Shown: in pieces, positions 35,703 to 47,214 of the stretch
How positions within the stretch are numbered: position 1 is the first letter of the stretch
Layout: each line of letters starts with the position of its first letter
From: Xestospongia bergquistia
Taxonomy: Eukaryota; Porifera; Demospongiae; Haplosclerida; Petrosiidae
Reading direction: 5' to 3'
Length of the DNA stretch: 64,000 nt
NCBI GenBank assembly: GCA_963965975.1
Contig: OZ014413.1
Span: 3,792,001 to 3,856,000, forward strand
The notes under the pieces: generated by a model
What the model saw: the letters and a program-made list of their open reading frames with translations, nothing else
What the model was told of the DNA's origin: nothing
The model's database searches: none
Translations under genes and position numbers: made by a program

Positions 35703-36535
35703 CTGCAGTATAAATAATGTTATGTTTTCTCTCTGTGTATCACCAATTTATACTGTGTGTACAATTGGTTAGCTAAAAGTCCACTACTCTATATCAACAG
35801 GAACAGGCTGGGATTTCTATACTGACACTCTCTGTGAAATATTTGTAAGAGTCTAGTCTGTTAAATGTTGTACAATGTTCTATCAGTAATACAGGTTTTG
35901 ATCTATTGTAGACTACAAAATTAATAATAGGTTAGTCAACTTTAATCTTACTCCTTAATTTATAATATGTGTCACATAGTAATCATGAACACCTCATTCC
36001 ATTCAATATCTCACACTACTACATCTACAGGTATTAAATGTTACAGATATAGATTGTGGATTAACTTACATGTTATTTCTTTATGTTACAATGTCAATAT
36101 AGGAAGACAACTGTGAAAGTAAGCAGTTTCTCATATAATATTGTTGTATTCTTTTTTTTATAGAGCTAATGCTATATCCTGGATAATAATGAAGGGTTAA
36201 ATGATTATTCTTGTTTTATATTCAGGTTTATCGAACATACTTGATAATATCCAGATTTTAATAAGATTTTATCTTATGCAATGTCAACATCACATGGTAA
36301 CATCATCTATTATATAGTAAGATATTCAATTATGCTCACTGATAATACAGATTCTTCTCCTTCAAGATATGCAGCTTCGAAATCAGTGTAATGGTATATT
36401 TATTTAATATAATATTGTATAATTAGACAATATTACCTTATCTTGTATTTTACACATACACACACTCACATGCAGATGAAGCACTAAATAATTGGTAAGT
36501 ATTCAATGCATAAACATTAACCAGCACTTTGACAA

Positions 36536-36632
36536 TATAACCTAATATTACTAAATGCAATACTACCAAATGTAATACTGCCAAATGTAATACTGCCAAA
36601 TGTAATATTGTCAATATAATATTGTAATATCA
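36536..36632. repeat. Left 15-bp satellite flanking the mini-exon array
   Basis: Tandem units AATACTRCCAAATGT, about five copies. The complementary satellite lies at 39826-39912, so the array is enclosed by inverted repeats. Confidence 0.8.
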
Positions 36633-36678
36633 GTGTCTAAGACAAAATTACTTCATTTTTTTCGTCTTTCTTCTATAG

Positions 36679-39600
36679 CATCGATAGATGTCAGGATCAA
36701 GGCTGAAGACATTCATCTATATCAAAGACACTGGGGGTGTACGTTAACAGCAGAACACATTACTAGTGACATTATTTTACAATACATCATTACTCTTAAT
36801 TTCTGTTTATTTCTGTAGCGTCATTGGACATCATGATCTACGAGCAAGACATTCATCTATCTCCAAGACTCTGGGGGTGTAAGTTAACAGCACACACTGC
36901 TAGTCGACATTAATTTATAATGCATACTTACTTTTAATTTCTGTTTATTTCTATAGCGTCGTTGGACATCACGATCTAGGAGCAAGACATACATCTATCT
37001 CAAAGACTCTGGGGGTGTACGTTAACAGCACACACTACTAATTGACATGACATCATGATACATTCCTACTCTTCATTTCTGTTTATTTCTGTAGCGTCGT
37101 TGGACATCATGTTCTAGGAGCAAGATATTCTTCTATCTCCAAGACTCTGGGGGTGTAAGTTAACAGCACATACTGCTAATTGACATTAATTTATAATGCA
37201 TACTTACTTTTAATTTCTGTTTATTTCTGTAGCATCGTTGGACATCACGATCTAGGAGCAAGATATACATCTATCTTCAAGACTCTGGGGGTGTAAGTTA
37301 ACAGCAAACAGTGCTAGTTGACATTAATTTATAATGCATACTTACTTTTAATTTCTGATTATTTCTGTAGCGTCGTTGGACATCACAATCTAGGAGCAAG
37401 ACATACATCTATCTCAAAGACTCTGGGGGCGTAAGTTAACTGCACACACTACTAGTTGACATGACATCATGATACATTCCTACTCTTCATTTCAGTTTAT
37501 TTCTGTAGCAGCGTTGGACATCACGTTCTAGGAGCAAGATATTCTTCTATCTCCAAGACTCTGGGGGTGTAAGATAACAGCACACACTACTAGTTGACAT
37601 TAATTTATAATACATACTTACTTTTAATTTCTGTTTATTTCTGTAGCGTCGTTGGACATCACGATCTAGGAGCAAGAAATTCTTCTATCTCCAGGACTCT
37701 GGGGGTGTAAGTTAACAGCACACACTACTAGTTGACATGACATCATGATACATTCCTACTCTTCACTTCTGTTTTTTTCTCTAGCATCGTTGGACGTCAC
37801 GATCTAGGAGCAAGACATTCATCTATCTCCAAGACTCTGGGGGTGTAAGTTAACAGCACACACTGCTAGTTGACATTAATTTATAATGCATATTTACTTT
37901 TAATTTCTGTTTATTTCTATAGCGTCGTTGGACATCACAATCTAGGAGCAAGAGATACATCTATCTCAAAGACTCTGGTGGTGTAAGTTAACAGCACACA
38001 CTACTAGTTGACATGACATCATGATACATTCCTACTCTTCACTTCTGTTTATTTCTCTAGCATCGTTGGACGTCACGATCTAGGAGCAAGACATTCATCT
38101 ATCTCCAAGACTCTGGGGGTGTAAGTTAACAGCACACACTGCTAGTTGACATTAATTTATAATGCATATTTACTTTTAATTTCTGTTTATTTCTATAGCG
38201 TCGTTGGACATCACAATCTAGGAGCAAGAGATACATCTATCTCAAAGACTCTGGTGGTGTAAGTTAACAGCACACACTACTAGTTGACATGATATCATGA
38301 TACATTCCTACTCTTCATTTCTGTTTATTTCTGTAGCGTCGTTGGACATCATGTTCTAGGAGCAAGATATTCTTCTATCTCCAAGACTCTGGGGGTGTAA
38401 GTTAACAGCACACACTACTAGTTGACATTAATTTATAATACATACTTACTTTTAATTTCTGTTTATTTCTGTAGCATCGTTGGACATCACGATCTAGGAG
38501 CAAGAAATTCTTCTATCTCCAAGACTCTGGGGGTGTAAGTTAACAGCACACACTACTAGTTGACATTAATTTATAATACATACTTACTTTTAATTTCTGT
38601 TTATTTCTGTAGCATCGTTGGACATCACGATCTAGGAGCAAGAAATTCTTCTATCTTCGAGACTCTGGGGGTGTAAGTTAACAGCACACACTACTAGTTG
38701 ACATTAATTTATAATACATACTTACTTTTAATTTCTGTTTATTTCTGTAGCATCGTTGGACATCACGATCTAGGAGCAAGAAATTCTTCTATTTCCAAGA
38801 CTCTGGGGGTGTAAGTTAACAGCACACACTACTAGTTGACATTAATTTATAATACATACTTACTTTTAATTTCTGTTTATTTCTGTAGCATCGTTGGACA
38901 TCACGATCTAGGAGCAAGACATACATCTATCTCCAAGACTCTGGGGGTGTAAGTTAACAGCAAACAGTGCTAGTTGACATTAATTTATAATGCATACTTA
39001 CTTTTAATTTCTGATTATTTCTGTAGCGTCATTGGACATCACGATCTAGGAGCAAGACATACATCTATCTCAAAGACTCTGGGGGTGTAAGTTAACAGCA
39101 CACACTACTAGTTGACATGACATCATAATACATTCCTACTCTTCATGTCTGTTTATTTCTGTAGCGTCGTTGGACATCACGTTCTAGGAGCAAGATATTC
39201 TTTTATCTCCAAGACTCTGTGGGTGTAAGTTAACAGCACACAGTGCTAGTTGTCATTAATTTACAATCCATACTTACCTTTAATTTCTGTTTATTTCTGT
39301 AGCATCGTTGGACATCACGATCTAGGAACAAGACATACATCTATCTCAAAGACTCTGGGGGCGTAAGTTAACTGCACACACTACTAGTTGACATGACATC
39401 ATGATACATTCCTACTCTTCATTTCTGTTTATTTCTGTAGCAGTGTTGGACATCACGTTCTAGGAGCAAGATATTCTTCTATCTCCAAGACTCTGGGGGT
39501 GTAAGATAACAGCACACACTACTAGTTGACATTAATTTATAATACATACTTACTTTTAATTTCTGTTTATTTCTGTAGCGTCGTTGAACATCACGATCTA

Positions 39601-39790
39601 GGAGCAAGAAATTCTTCTATCTCCAAGACTCTGGGGGTGTAAGTTAACAGCACACACTATTAGTTGACATTAATTTAGAATACATCATTACTTTTAATTT
39701 CTGTTTATTTCTGTTTTATTTCTGTAGCATCGTTGGACGTCAAGGTCAAGGCTCAAGACTTCTGTCTATCTCATAGAGTCTAGGAGTGTA
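36679..39790 (+). repeat. Tandem array of ~23 splice-bounded 60-nt mini-exons, 138-bp period
   Basis: Unit starts (first base after AG): 36679, 36819, then exactly every 138 bp to 39579, and a last one at 39728. Each unit has a pyrimidine-rich acceptor TTATTTCTGTAG, a 60-nt block starting CGTCGTTGGACATCACGATC and ending CTCTGGGGGT, and a donor GTAAGT. The intervening 78 bp come in two subtypes, one with ATTAATTTATAATGCATACT and one with ATGACATCATGATACATTCC. Because 60 nt is 20 codons, any number of blocks could be spliced together in frame. Frame 1 reads RRWTSRSRSKTYIYLKDSGG and is open in all blocks except those at 36679, 36819 and 39579. Whether it is transcribed is unknown; it could be a repeat gene or a minisatellite that amplified an exon. 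Confidence 0.85.
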
Positions 39791-39825
39791 AGTTGATATC
39801 ATACACTAATTTTGACATGTAATGT

Positions 39826-39912
39826 AATGACTGGCAGTATTACAGTTGGCAGTGTTATATTTGGTAGTATTACGTTTGGTAGTATTACATTTGGTAGTAT
39901 TACATATTCATT
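39826..39912. repeat. Right 15-bp satellite, inverted relative to the left one
   Basis: Units TTTGGTAGTATTACA, about five copies, complementary to the satellite at 36536-36632. Confidence 0.8.
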
Positions 39913-40463
39913 GTAATAAGTTATGTGTCTGTATCTGTACTTTGTAAATATCACACAAATATACAATTTCTAACATAAAGTAGAGTATTAAAATGCTTTA
40001 AAGTATTAAACAATCAGATTCTTTAAAGCAAAGGGCAAAGGTGAGTATATTGTTAGAGAGAAAGCTGAGGAAGTCACAAGCAATTTATTAAAAGTCCTGT
40101 TTCCAGTCCCACACATACCAAGGTTTTTTATGGTTGGAAATGGACTACCTAGAGTATTAATTAAAATATGAGGTGTGGTCGAAATAAACCACACCCAAAA
40201 TTGTTAGTGGGTGTGGCTATTGAAGCTTAATGAGTGGGTGTGTTACATACAGATTTGTGGATTCATTTGAGTAGTAGGGTGTGATTATATTATACCTCAC
40301 CCAACACCATCTCCATAGTTTATTACTTGAAGACATAATATAGTCAATACTAGCTTGATTGTAGTTCTTTGGGTTGCTTCTGCAAAATAATGCCTTTCTT
40401 TCTAGTAATTTTACATGTAAATTAACGAATGTCTTTACACTCTAGAGTAACTGGTAAGGTGAG
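39913..40463. other. Non-coding stretch
   Basis: Contains GGGTGTGG/CCACACCC words near 40180-40250 that recur near 55380-55410. No gene recognised. Confidence 0.45.
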
Positions 40464-41245
40464 TATGTCATCTGGAGAGAAGGCTAACAAAATCTGATTA
40501 ACAGTCAGATGTTTGGGGCTTTTCTAGGAATGAAAATTAATTAACTAATAAATAACCTTTATGAGGTGTGATTTAAGGCGGGTCACATCCAATATAATTA
40601 ATAGTTCAACCAGAATGTGTGGGTGTGACTTTATTTACTTAACAGTCAATGTGTTATAATAGTAAAATGATATTAAATTTAATTCAAATACTAACTTGAG
40701 TAAACCAATTTTTAAAAATAATGAGATTAAATAAAGGTAAGTAGTTTCAATGTAAAAATTAAAAACTTAATAATTCAAATTAATGAATTAATATTCTCTA
40801 ATTAATTGTGTTAATGACATAATGTTAAAGTAATTAATTATGCATAATTTATGCAAATTAATTGCACGTGAAAGTAATTCATTGAGACATACTTAAGGTA
40901 ATTAAGTGTATGTAGTAAGTCGTAATTAGAGTAATTACTTATGAGTAGTTAATGTAATTAATTAAGATATAATTAAAACAGTTAGTGTAATTAAAGTAAT
41001 GAATAAATATGCTTACAGTTGCTTCTTTTGTTGAAAATACAGCAATCATTGTGCCTTTCAACATATAAGGTTTTATTTGTAACTTGTAAAGCATATCTCA
41101 TTGAAGCACATTATTAAATACATCACCATACTCAAGATGTCATTGACATTTGTAATACCATCACTAAGCATTCACTCTGTCCTGCTAGTCTGACTCTGTC
41201 CTGCTTGTCTGAAGATTGATAGGATTTTGCTTAATGTTAGCTTCT
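40464..41245 (+). repeat. Segmental duplication, copy 1
   Basis: About 780 bp align in the same orientation with 56586-57355, from GTCATCTGGAGAGAAGGCTA through AATTAATTA-rich sequence to a possible exon (CACCATACTCAAGATGTCAT and TCACTAAGCATTCACTC). The other copy keeps that exon open (CKAYHIEAHYEIDQHTQ). Confidence 0.8.
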
Positions 41246-41249
41246 TGTA

Positions 41250-43027
41250 TTTAAGCATTTCTTGAAGCATCAGAAATAGAAAAATGTTTAAGTAATTTAT
41301 TGAACCTTTAACCATTAGAGCTTAAACTATCACCTCCTACTTTGTTTGAATCAATTGAAGTTTATGGTGATCTTACTGAGGTGATATCCATTGAAAAGTT
41401 TGATCTAAAGTATACTGACTTGACAAACATGTCTACATTAGTCAACCTCTTGTATCAGTGTCTTATTATCAGAGAACAGTATCTGGTTATGATGATATGA
41501 CTATTAACTAATCTTTGTTTGTCTTTGGACAGTGGATGGTGTCTATTCATCTTTTAACTGACAGTTTGTCATTGTAGCTCTGAGTTACAAAAATGCTTCA
41601 TTTCCACATTAAAAGAATGCTAGAAGTGATCTAAATGACCTAGAATATCTTATTGAATATTGATATAACACTTCTGCAAACTGACATATATGTATGATGG
41701 CAATAATGTTAAGGCTATCAACCATTACAACCTATCACAAGATCTTTGTCAAAATATGTTTATGCCAACTTTAAGCAATCTCATGGAATGTCAAGCAATA
41801 AATGCCACCAATGCATCTAACAATACTCGTGTACATGTCTGGCTTTCTCTGTATTATACCGTATGTTCTATCAATCTACTGTTGTAACTGCATTATCTTT
41901 TTTGTCCATCCAGTCACAAGGATTAATGTGTCTTTTCTTTGTTGTGAAGCCATGGAGAAATGTCCCATATTTTTTACTGGTACACTACGATCTTAAAATT
42001 TTATCCGTCTTGCAATATCAATATCAAAAGGAAACATGAGTAAGAGTAACGTTTTTATTTCTTTATTGCTAGAATCAGGTGCTCATTCATTTGTAAATGA
42101 TATTAGACGTGGTGGTAACTGATCTCTCAAAATAACTCAAACAAGGGAAGACACATTACTGCTACTTGCTCACGGAGCTTATCGTAATGCTGTTAGCAGA
42201 CCAAATCATCATGAAATAGATGTCAACCTATACCTCAATGATGACTTCCCTGTTCTTCTTTCTCTTAAGTGTTCTTCAGCTCAATCTATAATATCAAAAG
42301 CCATTCCTTATCAATCAATAGACCTTCCTTGTGATATCATAGTTTTAATTGCCTCACATGATCCAGACAATATTTGTGTTATAAGTGAGGATGATATGAA
42401 TTATTGCAATTCCAGTGAGATAGCAATAGTACTTTTGGAGTGAAGAAGAGGATGAGAGTTGTAGCAGTCTTTGAAACTATGAAGATGATGAAATTACATT
42501 ACGGACTGATGAAGTAAAATGATGACAGTCAGCATATATATGTTACAGTGAGATTGTGTATATAGGGATTTTGCAAAATCCCTGAAACTTCAGGGAGTTT
42601 GTGAAATCACTATTTCACTTAGGGATTTCATAAATTCACTAAAAAAACTAGCATTTTCATGAAATCACTGAAATAAGGCTGCGTTATTTCACAAAATTAC
42701 TGAATGTGATAAATTGGTAGAAAATTCATCATTGTTTAAATGTTGTAAGGAACTTTATTCATAAATGATTACTATGACAAAATAACAATGTGAAACTTAC
42801 TAAAGTAAGTTTTATGTGAAACACACTAAGGTTAGTTTTAACATCTTTATTACACATTTTCGTACACAATCACCACAATGAGACATATTTGATGAAACAG
42901 CAATTCGGCTAATTCTTATTTTGACAACTGATACTGCAGTCTTTGAAACTATGAAGATGATGAAAATACATTACAGACTGATGAAGAAAATGATGACAGT
43001 CAGCATATGTCTTGTGATGACATGTAA
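41250..43027 (+). pseudogene. Degraded gene of unknown family with acidic C-terminus
   Basis: Exon-like blocks: FLEASEIEKCLSNLLNL (41258-41310); LELKLSPPTLFESIEVYGDL and onward to NMSTLVNLLYQC (41320-41460); an Asn-rich block at 41690-41860; then LLAHGAYRNAVSRPNHHEID and onward to DIIVLIASHDPDNICVISED (42160-42390). The acidic tail (SEEEDESCSSL, NYEDDE, ending SQHMSCDDM at 43027) is present twice, at about 42464-42537 and 42936-43008, with a MITE between. A stop follows NDIRRGGN near 42120 and the frame changes near 42440. The duplicated block at 40.46-41.25 kb may carry an upstream exon. No family recognised. Confidence 0.4.
42547..42935. mobile_element. Truncated MITE with AGGGATTT palindromes
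   Basis: Begins with GGGATTTTGCAAAATCCC, continues through CATGAAATCACTGAAAT, and matches 54508-54700 and, inverted, 55040-55310. Only one terminal arm is present. It is flanked by 74-bp direct repeats of the unknown gene's coding tail. Confidence 0.65.
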
Positions 43028-43523
43028 TATGTGACAGTTTCTTGTAATGATAAAGTTAAGCCGTTATAATGTTGACTTGTATTTATCATTGTGACTATAA
43101 TCATTTAAAATTACATATTATTTCTTATACTATAATCATGACAAATGTCAAGACATTTGTAATGACAATAGTCACTTTTAACATAATTGATTGTAAAATA
43201 CTAAATAACAAATAAAAGGAAAAGCATTAGTAAAATAAGAAAGAAAATGAATCCAGTGTGCTTCCACTGCATTAACTGTATATAGTGGAGTCAAAGGATT
43301 CTCAATGAAGTATGTGCATATGAAGTATGTATATCAAAGTGTAATTATAAAATTTCATCAAAGAAAAGTACTTACATTAAGCTTAGATCCTAAATGACCA
43401 ATTATGGTGAAAGTAGTTATATTATCTTACAATAATTACTATTGTAACTGCACCAAGCATGACCCTTTGTAGCCAAGCCATTAATGTTTAATCTTCAAGT
43501 TCAAAATAAGATCATCAATAGTT
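43028..43523. other. Intergenic spacer
   Basis: Separates the plus-strand gene remnant from the end of the minus-strand paralogue. No feature recognised. Confidence 0.45.
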
Positions 43524-46500
43524 TCATATCCACTCAGCTTCAGTGCTTGCACTAGTAATAGGTCCATTATGTAAGTCTGTTATTGCTGTTTGTGAAGCAC
43601 TTCCTTCTGTATATGGAACAGGAGAATCGGGACACAGATCAGGTGATATCGTGAACTCAAGAAATGTCTGATAAAAAACAGTCCAGTGATGATACACAAT
43701 GTATGGACTTTCTAATGGCAGGTCTGTGGACTCTTTACCTGAGCATAGAGTTGCTTGCATAAGAAGTGGCATGCCTCCACTTATTGTCGCTTCACAATGA
43801 ATGTGAAGTAGTGCTTGATGAGAATGTGAAAGTGGACTAACTGCAGCAGGCACAAGTGGGTTTTCTGGATTCACAAGTTGTACTTTTGTCTCAAGTTGGG
43901 TCTTCTTTACAAGGTAAATATTTTGACAGGAACTACAAAAATGAAGAGGCATAGGTCCATCTGTGACACAAACACAGCCAAATCCTGTTCTTTGGAAGCA
44001 GCATTCACAGCGATCAAGACAGTACCAACATCTGTTGGGTGTTCTACATTTCATATCAAATGATAAAGAATTGTCCCTAAAAAAAGTGACATGAATTCTC
44101 TAAAAACATTAGATTACACGAAATATAACCATACTATATCAAGAGCTAATAGAAAACATATTTCAATTATAACTCTTGACAGTATCTCTAAAACTGTACT
44201 AAGCATGCATAATACGCATTCTGTGTTCGTACCTCTTCTGAAGTTTTAGAAGAAAGGAACTAGTGCTACAAAATCCTTTCTCACTCATGATAGAAGGAAG
44301 CAACTTGTGGACATTATCTTGAAACATAGCTACAGGAATGAAGTTATCAACCTGGAATTTTTCACTTGTTTCTGGAAGTAATTGTAGAGCGTGAGATCAT
44401 CTGGATTAATAAAAAATCCAACACTCAGCTGCAAACAATCAGGGTTGAAGTAATGGTAGATAATATAAGGTTTATTTGTAGGAATAGACACTATCATGAT
44501 CATTGCCAACACACAGGAACAGTGTTTCCTCAATACCATTGTTCAAAGGAATAAGATAGTGTATTAAAATCTGATGTGATGATGGCAAAGTAATGCATGA
44601 TTGATGTTCTAATCTTTCAATCTTAAAATATTTAGGCAGAAACGAAATTATCTTGAAATTGTGAAGATGTGGCAATGGAGGTCTTAACTGTAAATTTAAT
44701 GCTTCAAAATCTTTCTTAGTTGCACTGACAAATCCAAATGTTTCTTCTGGTTCGCTAGTTGGTTCCTTTTTTTCAGGTTTTCTACAGCTTCAGTAGATCA
44801 AGTGAGCCAATTGACTTCAAAATCTTGAGCTAAGCAAAGAAAAAAAATTCCAAACACCAATAGGGATCAATGACTTGCGCAAATTGTTTTTTGGAACCAA
44901 AAAAGTACCACCACACATTTTAATTTCACAATGATCAGGGAAAGAATACAAGAGTGAAGGTTTAAATTTTGTGAGGATATTGATTAATCCAAAATGAGCA
45001 ATAAAAAAGTGTGCTTTTCTTGGAACGACAACAATACCATCTTGAATTTGAAATTCTTCCACACCATATAATGCAGGCATGTTAAGCACACGATTTATAA
45101 ATCCACTCTTGCTATCCTGACCTTCAGTTTCAGTTGGACCAATGACAATATATATTTCAGGCAATAGTGAACTACTGACTGATGTATCAGATTGGTCTCC
45201 TTTGGAAGAGTTCAAAAGGAAATGGCAACATTGTGTTAGAACAGAATAAATTTCATCGGCATTCTCAAATTTGAACATGTTCCTTTGAGCAAGACCATGA
45301 AACAAAATGCCAATACAAAATTCATAGAGCCACTTTCCATATGTTACAGATATTGCTTCCATTGGCTTTCTAGGTGAGGAAGTATCATAAATCTGTCCAA
45401 AGAAGTTTGGTATAAATTGAGATTCACCATGACTGCTAAACAAAGACTCACTTGAGCTGCAAAACATGAAAAAGTGACTTCTTTTGGAGACCAGTGTCTG
45501 TTTTCAGGTTGCCAGGTAATTACAAAAGTACGGTTGTTTTAGGCATTTCAAAACCACTACCAAATCTCTCAAGTATTGATCGTGGCCAAATATGACTTTT
45601 AAGAAGCTTTTTCTTTTGCCTGCATAGAAGACACCTTCCACAGCTCTGCAAGCCATTTGCTTCATAGATATAGTCAATCATACATAGGTCAAGCATTTTG
45701 CTTCCTTCTTCATCTAGCTTAAACTGATCAAGGAGTGACCCTAGACACAATATTGCTTCCTTTGTTTTTGCTAAACATGAAGCATGTCTTTCTCTATGTA
45801 ACTTTGGAGGAAAACACTTCCTTGAGAGTTTTTTTAGCTCGTTACGATAAATTTGAAATAGTGACTTTGCTTTATATAAAAGCTGATAAGACATGTCTTG
45901 ACTTTGTCCTGAGTCTGCAAGAGCATTGCATATGTGCACACATTCATTGTAGTAGCCCTCAGCATAGCATTCCTCAATGTAGTAAAGTGGTAAATCTAAA
46001 TTATTTGAAATAAAACATCAAATAACAAAGATACATTAACTATTATCAAACTATAAAGTAGCTTTTATTGTTTTAGCTTTCATTGTTTCATACTTATTAA
46101 TTATCAGCCATTGAAATTTACCTTGCAGTTCACCATCATTGAGTTTTCACAGAACACAAGAAGTAATTGCTTCTAATGAGGGCAACCCAGTTAAACTCAC
46201 TAACTGTGCTAGTAATTCTGAGTTAGAGAGCACAGATGATGAGTGTCCTTCTTGTGCCAACTTCCATAGTAAGCTAACTACAAGTTTCATTTCAATTATA
46301 AAATCATCTCCCCCTTGCAAGATACAGCTTAGTATTTCAAGAAGCTTATGAAACTGAGCAGCAATGGGGTTTGAAGTTAAAGGAAATCCAGTGAGTGATT
46401 TAATATAATTAAGTATTGCAACAATTGACAAAGTTGTGTTAAATTTATTGACTCTGTTTGTTGGTTCTGCCAAACTCAAGTTGCTAAGAAATTCATCTGA

Positions 46501-46761
46501 AACTTCAAGAAGTAATTCTTTGTCATTCATCTCAAGATATAGAGGGCTGATGGCCGTCTTGGCTTGAATTGATACATTTCTTAAAGGAGAAGCACAATAT
46601 GGAGCAATTACATTAGGAATGTCAGCATCAAAAAACTGCCATTGATGTGTAGTTGCCATGGTTAGGCTACTAACCATATGAATTGTCATTATGATCAGCT
46701 CTTTGACAAACTAAAGAACAATTAAAGTATATATGATCACAGTAAATAAATAAAACTTAAT

Positions 46762-46793
<32 letters not shown>

Positions 46794-47214
46794 GTTTATG
46801 TTAACATACCTGATCAACCTGAAGCACATGCCGAAGACCCTTGAGTTGACAAACCAATTGTGACACAATATCTGTTGATGACAAAAGTACATCCCTCAAT
46901 TTTATGCTACATTCCAGCAGTGAGCCCATAACTGTTCCAGCTACTAAGAAACACTGAGAGGCAGAGGATGTAATCCCAGAATTTAACCCTGTGGAAGTAA
47001 AGTTGTACTACTAGTAAAATTATTTGCATTACTTACCAGTGTAAAGAACGTGGATGAAGTTGGAAATAGTTGAAGTAAGACAATCAAGTCTAGCAACCAT
47101 GTCACCTACTCTTTCTCTAGCAATCATAGGCATTACATTAATACATTTTTCAACCTTTATAAAAAGTTGAAGAAGGGCTTCATAAGTTGATTCATTCACA
47201 CTAATTTGGTCATT
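43524..47214 (-). pseudogene. Helical-repeat plus HNH-like zinc protein, paralogue 2
   Basis: Exons run right to left. Helical (HEAT/ARM-like) blocks lie at 47214-47030, 46990-46808 and 46689-46110. A TPR-like block follows (YKAKSLFQIYRNELKK, 45870), then the module CLLCRQKKKLLKSHIWPRSI (45625-45570), the ESLFSSHGESQFIPNFF block (45440), a C-terminal domain (PEIYIVIGPTETEGQD, AHFFIAHFGLINILTKF) and a second one (LPSSHQILIHYLIPLNN, GFFINPDDLTLYNY, about 44580-44375). The last exon (44075-43524) is cysteine-rich: CRTPNRCWYCLDRCECCFQ and HFCSSCQ. As read there is a stop near 46130 and frame changes near 45500 and 44380. Function unknown; C-x-x-C with S-H-x-x-P resembles HNH-like modules. A tandem paralogue lies just upstream. 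Confidence 0.55.

Noticed and set aside
36679-39790. CRISPR array
   Set aside because: The repeats are longer than CRISPR repeats, the 'spacers' are also repeated (two subtypes), and splice sites and host context point to a eukaryotic exon satellite.
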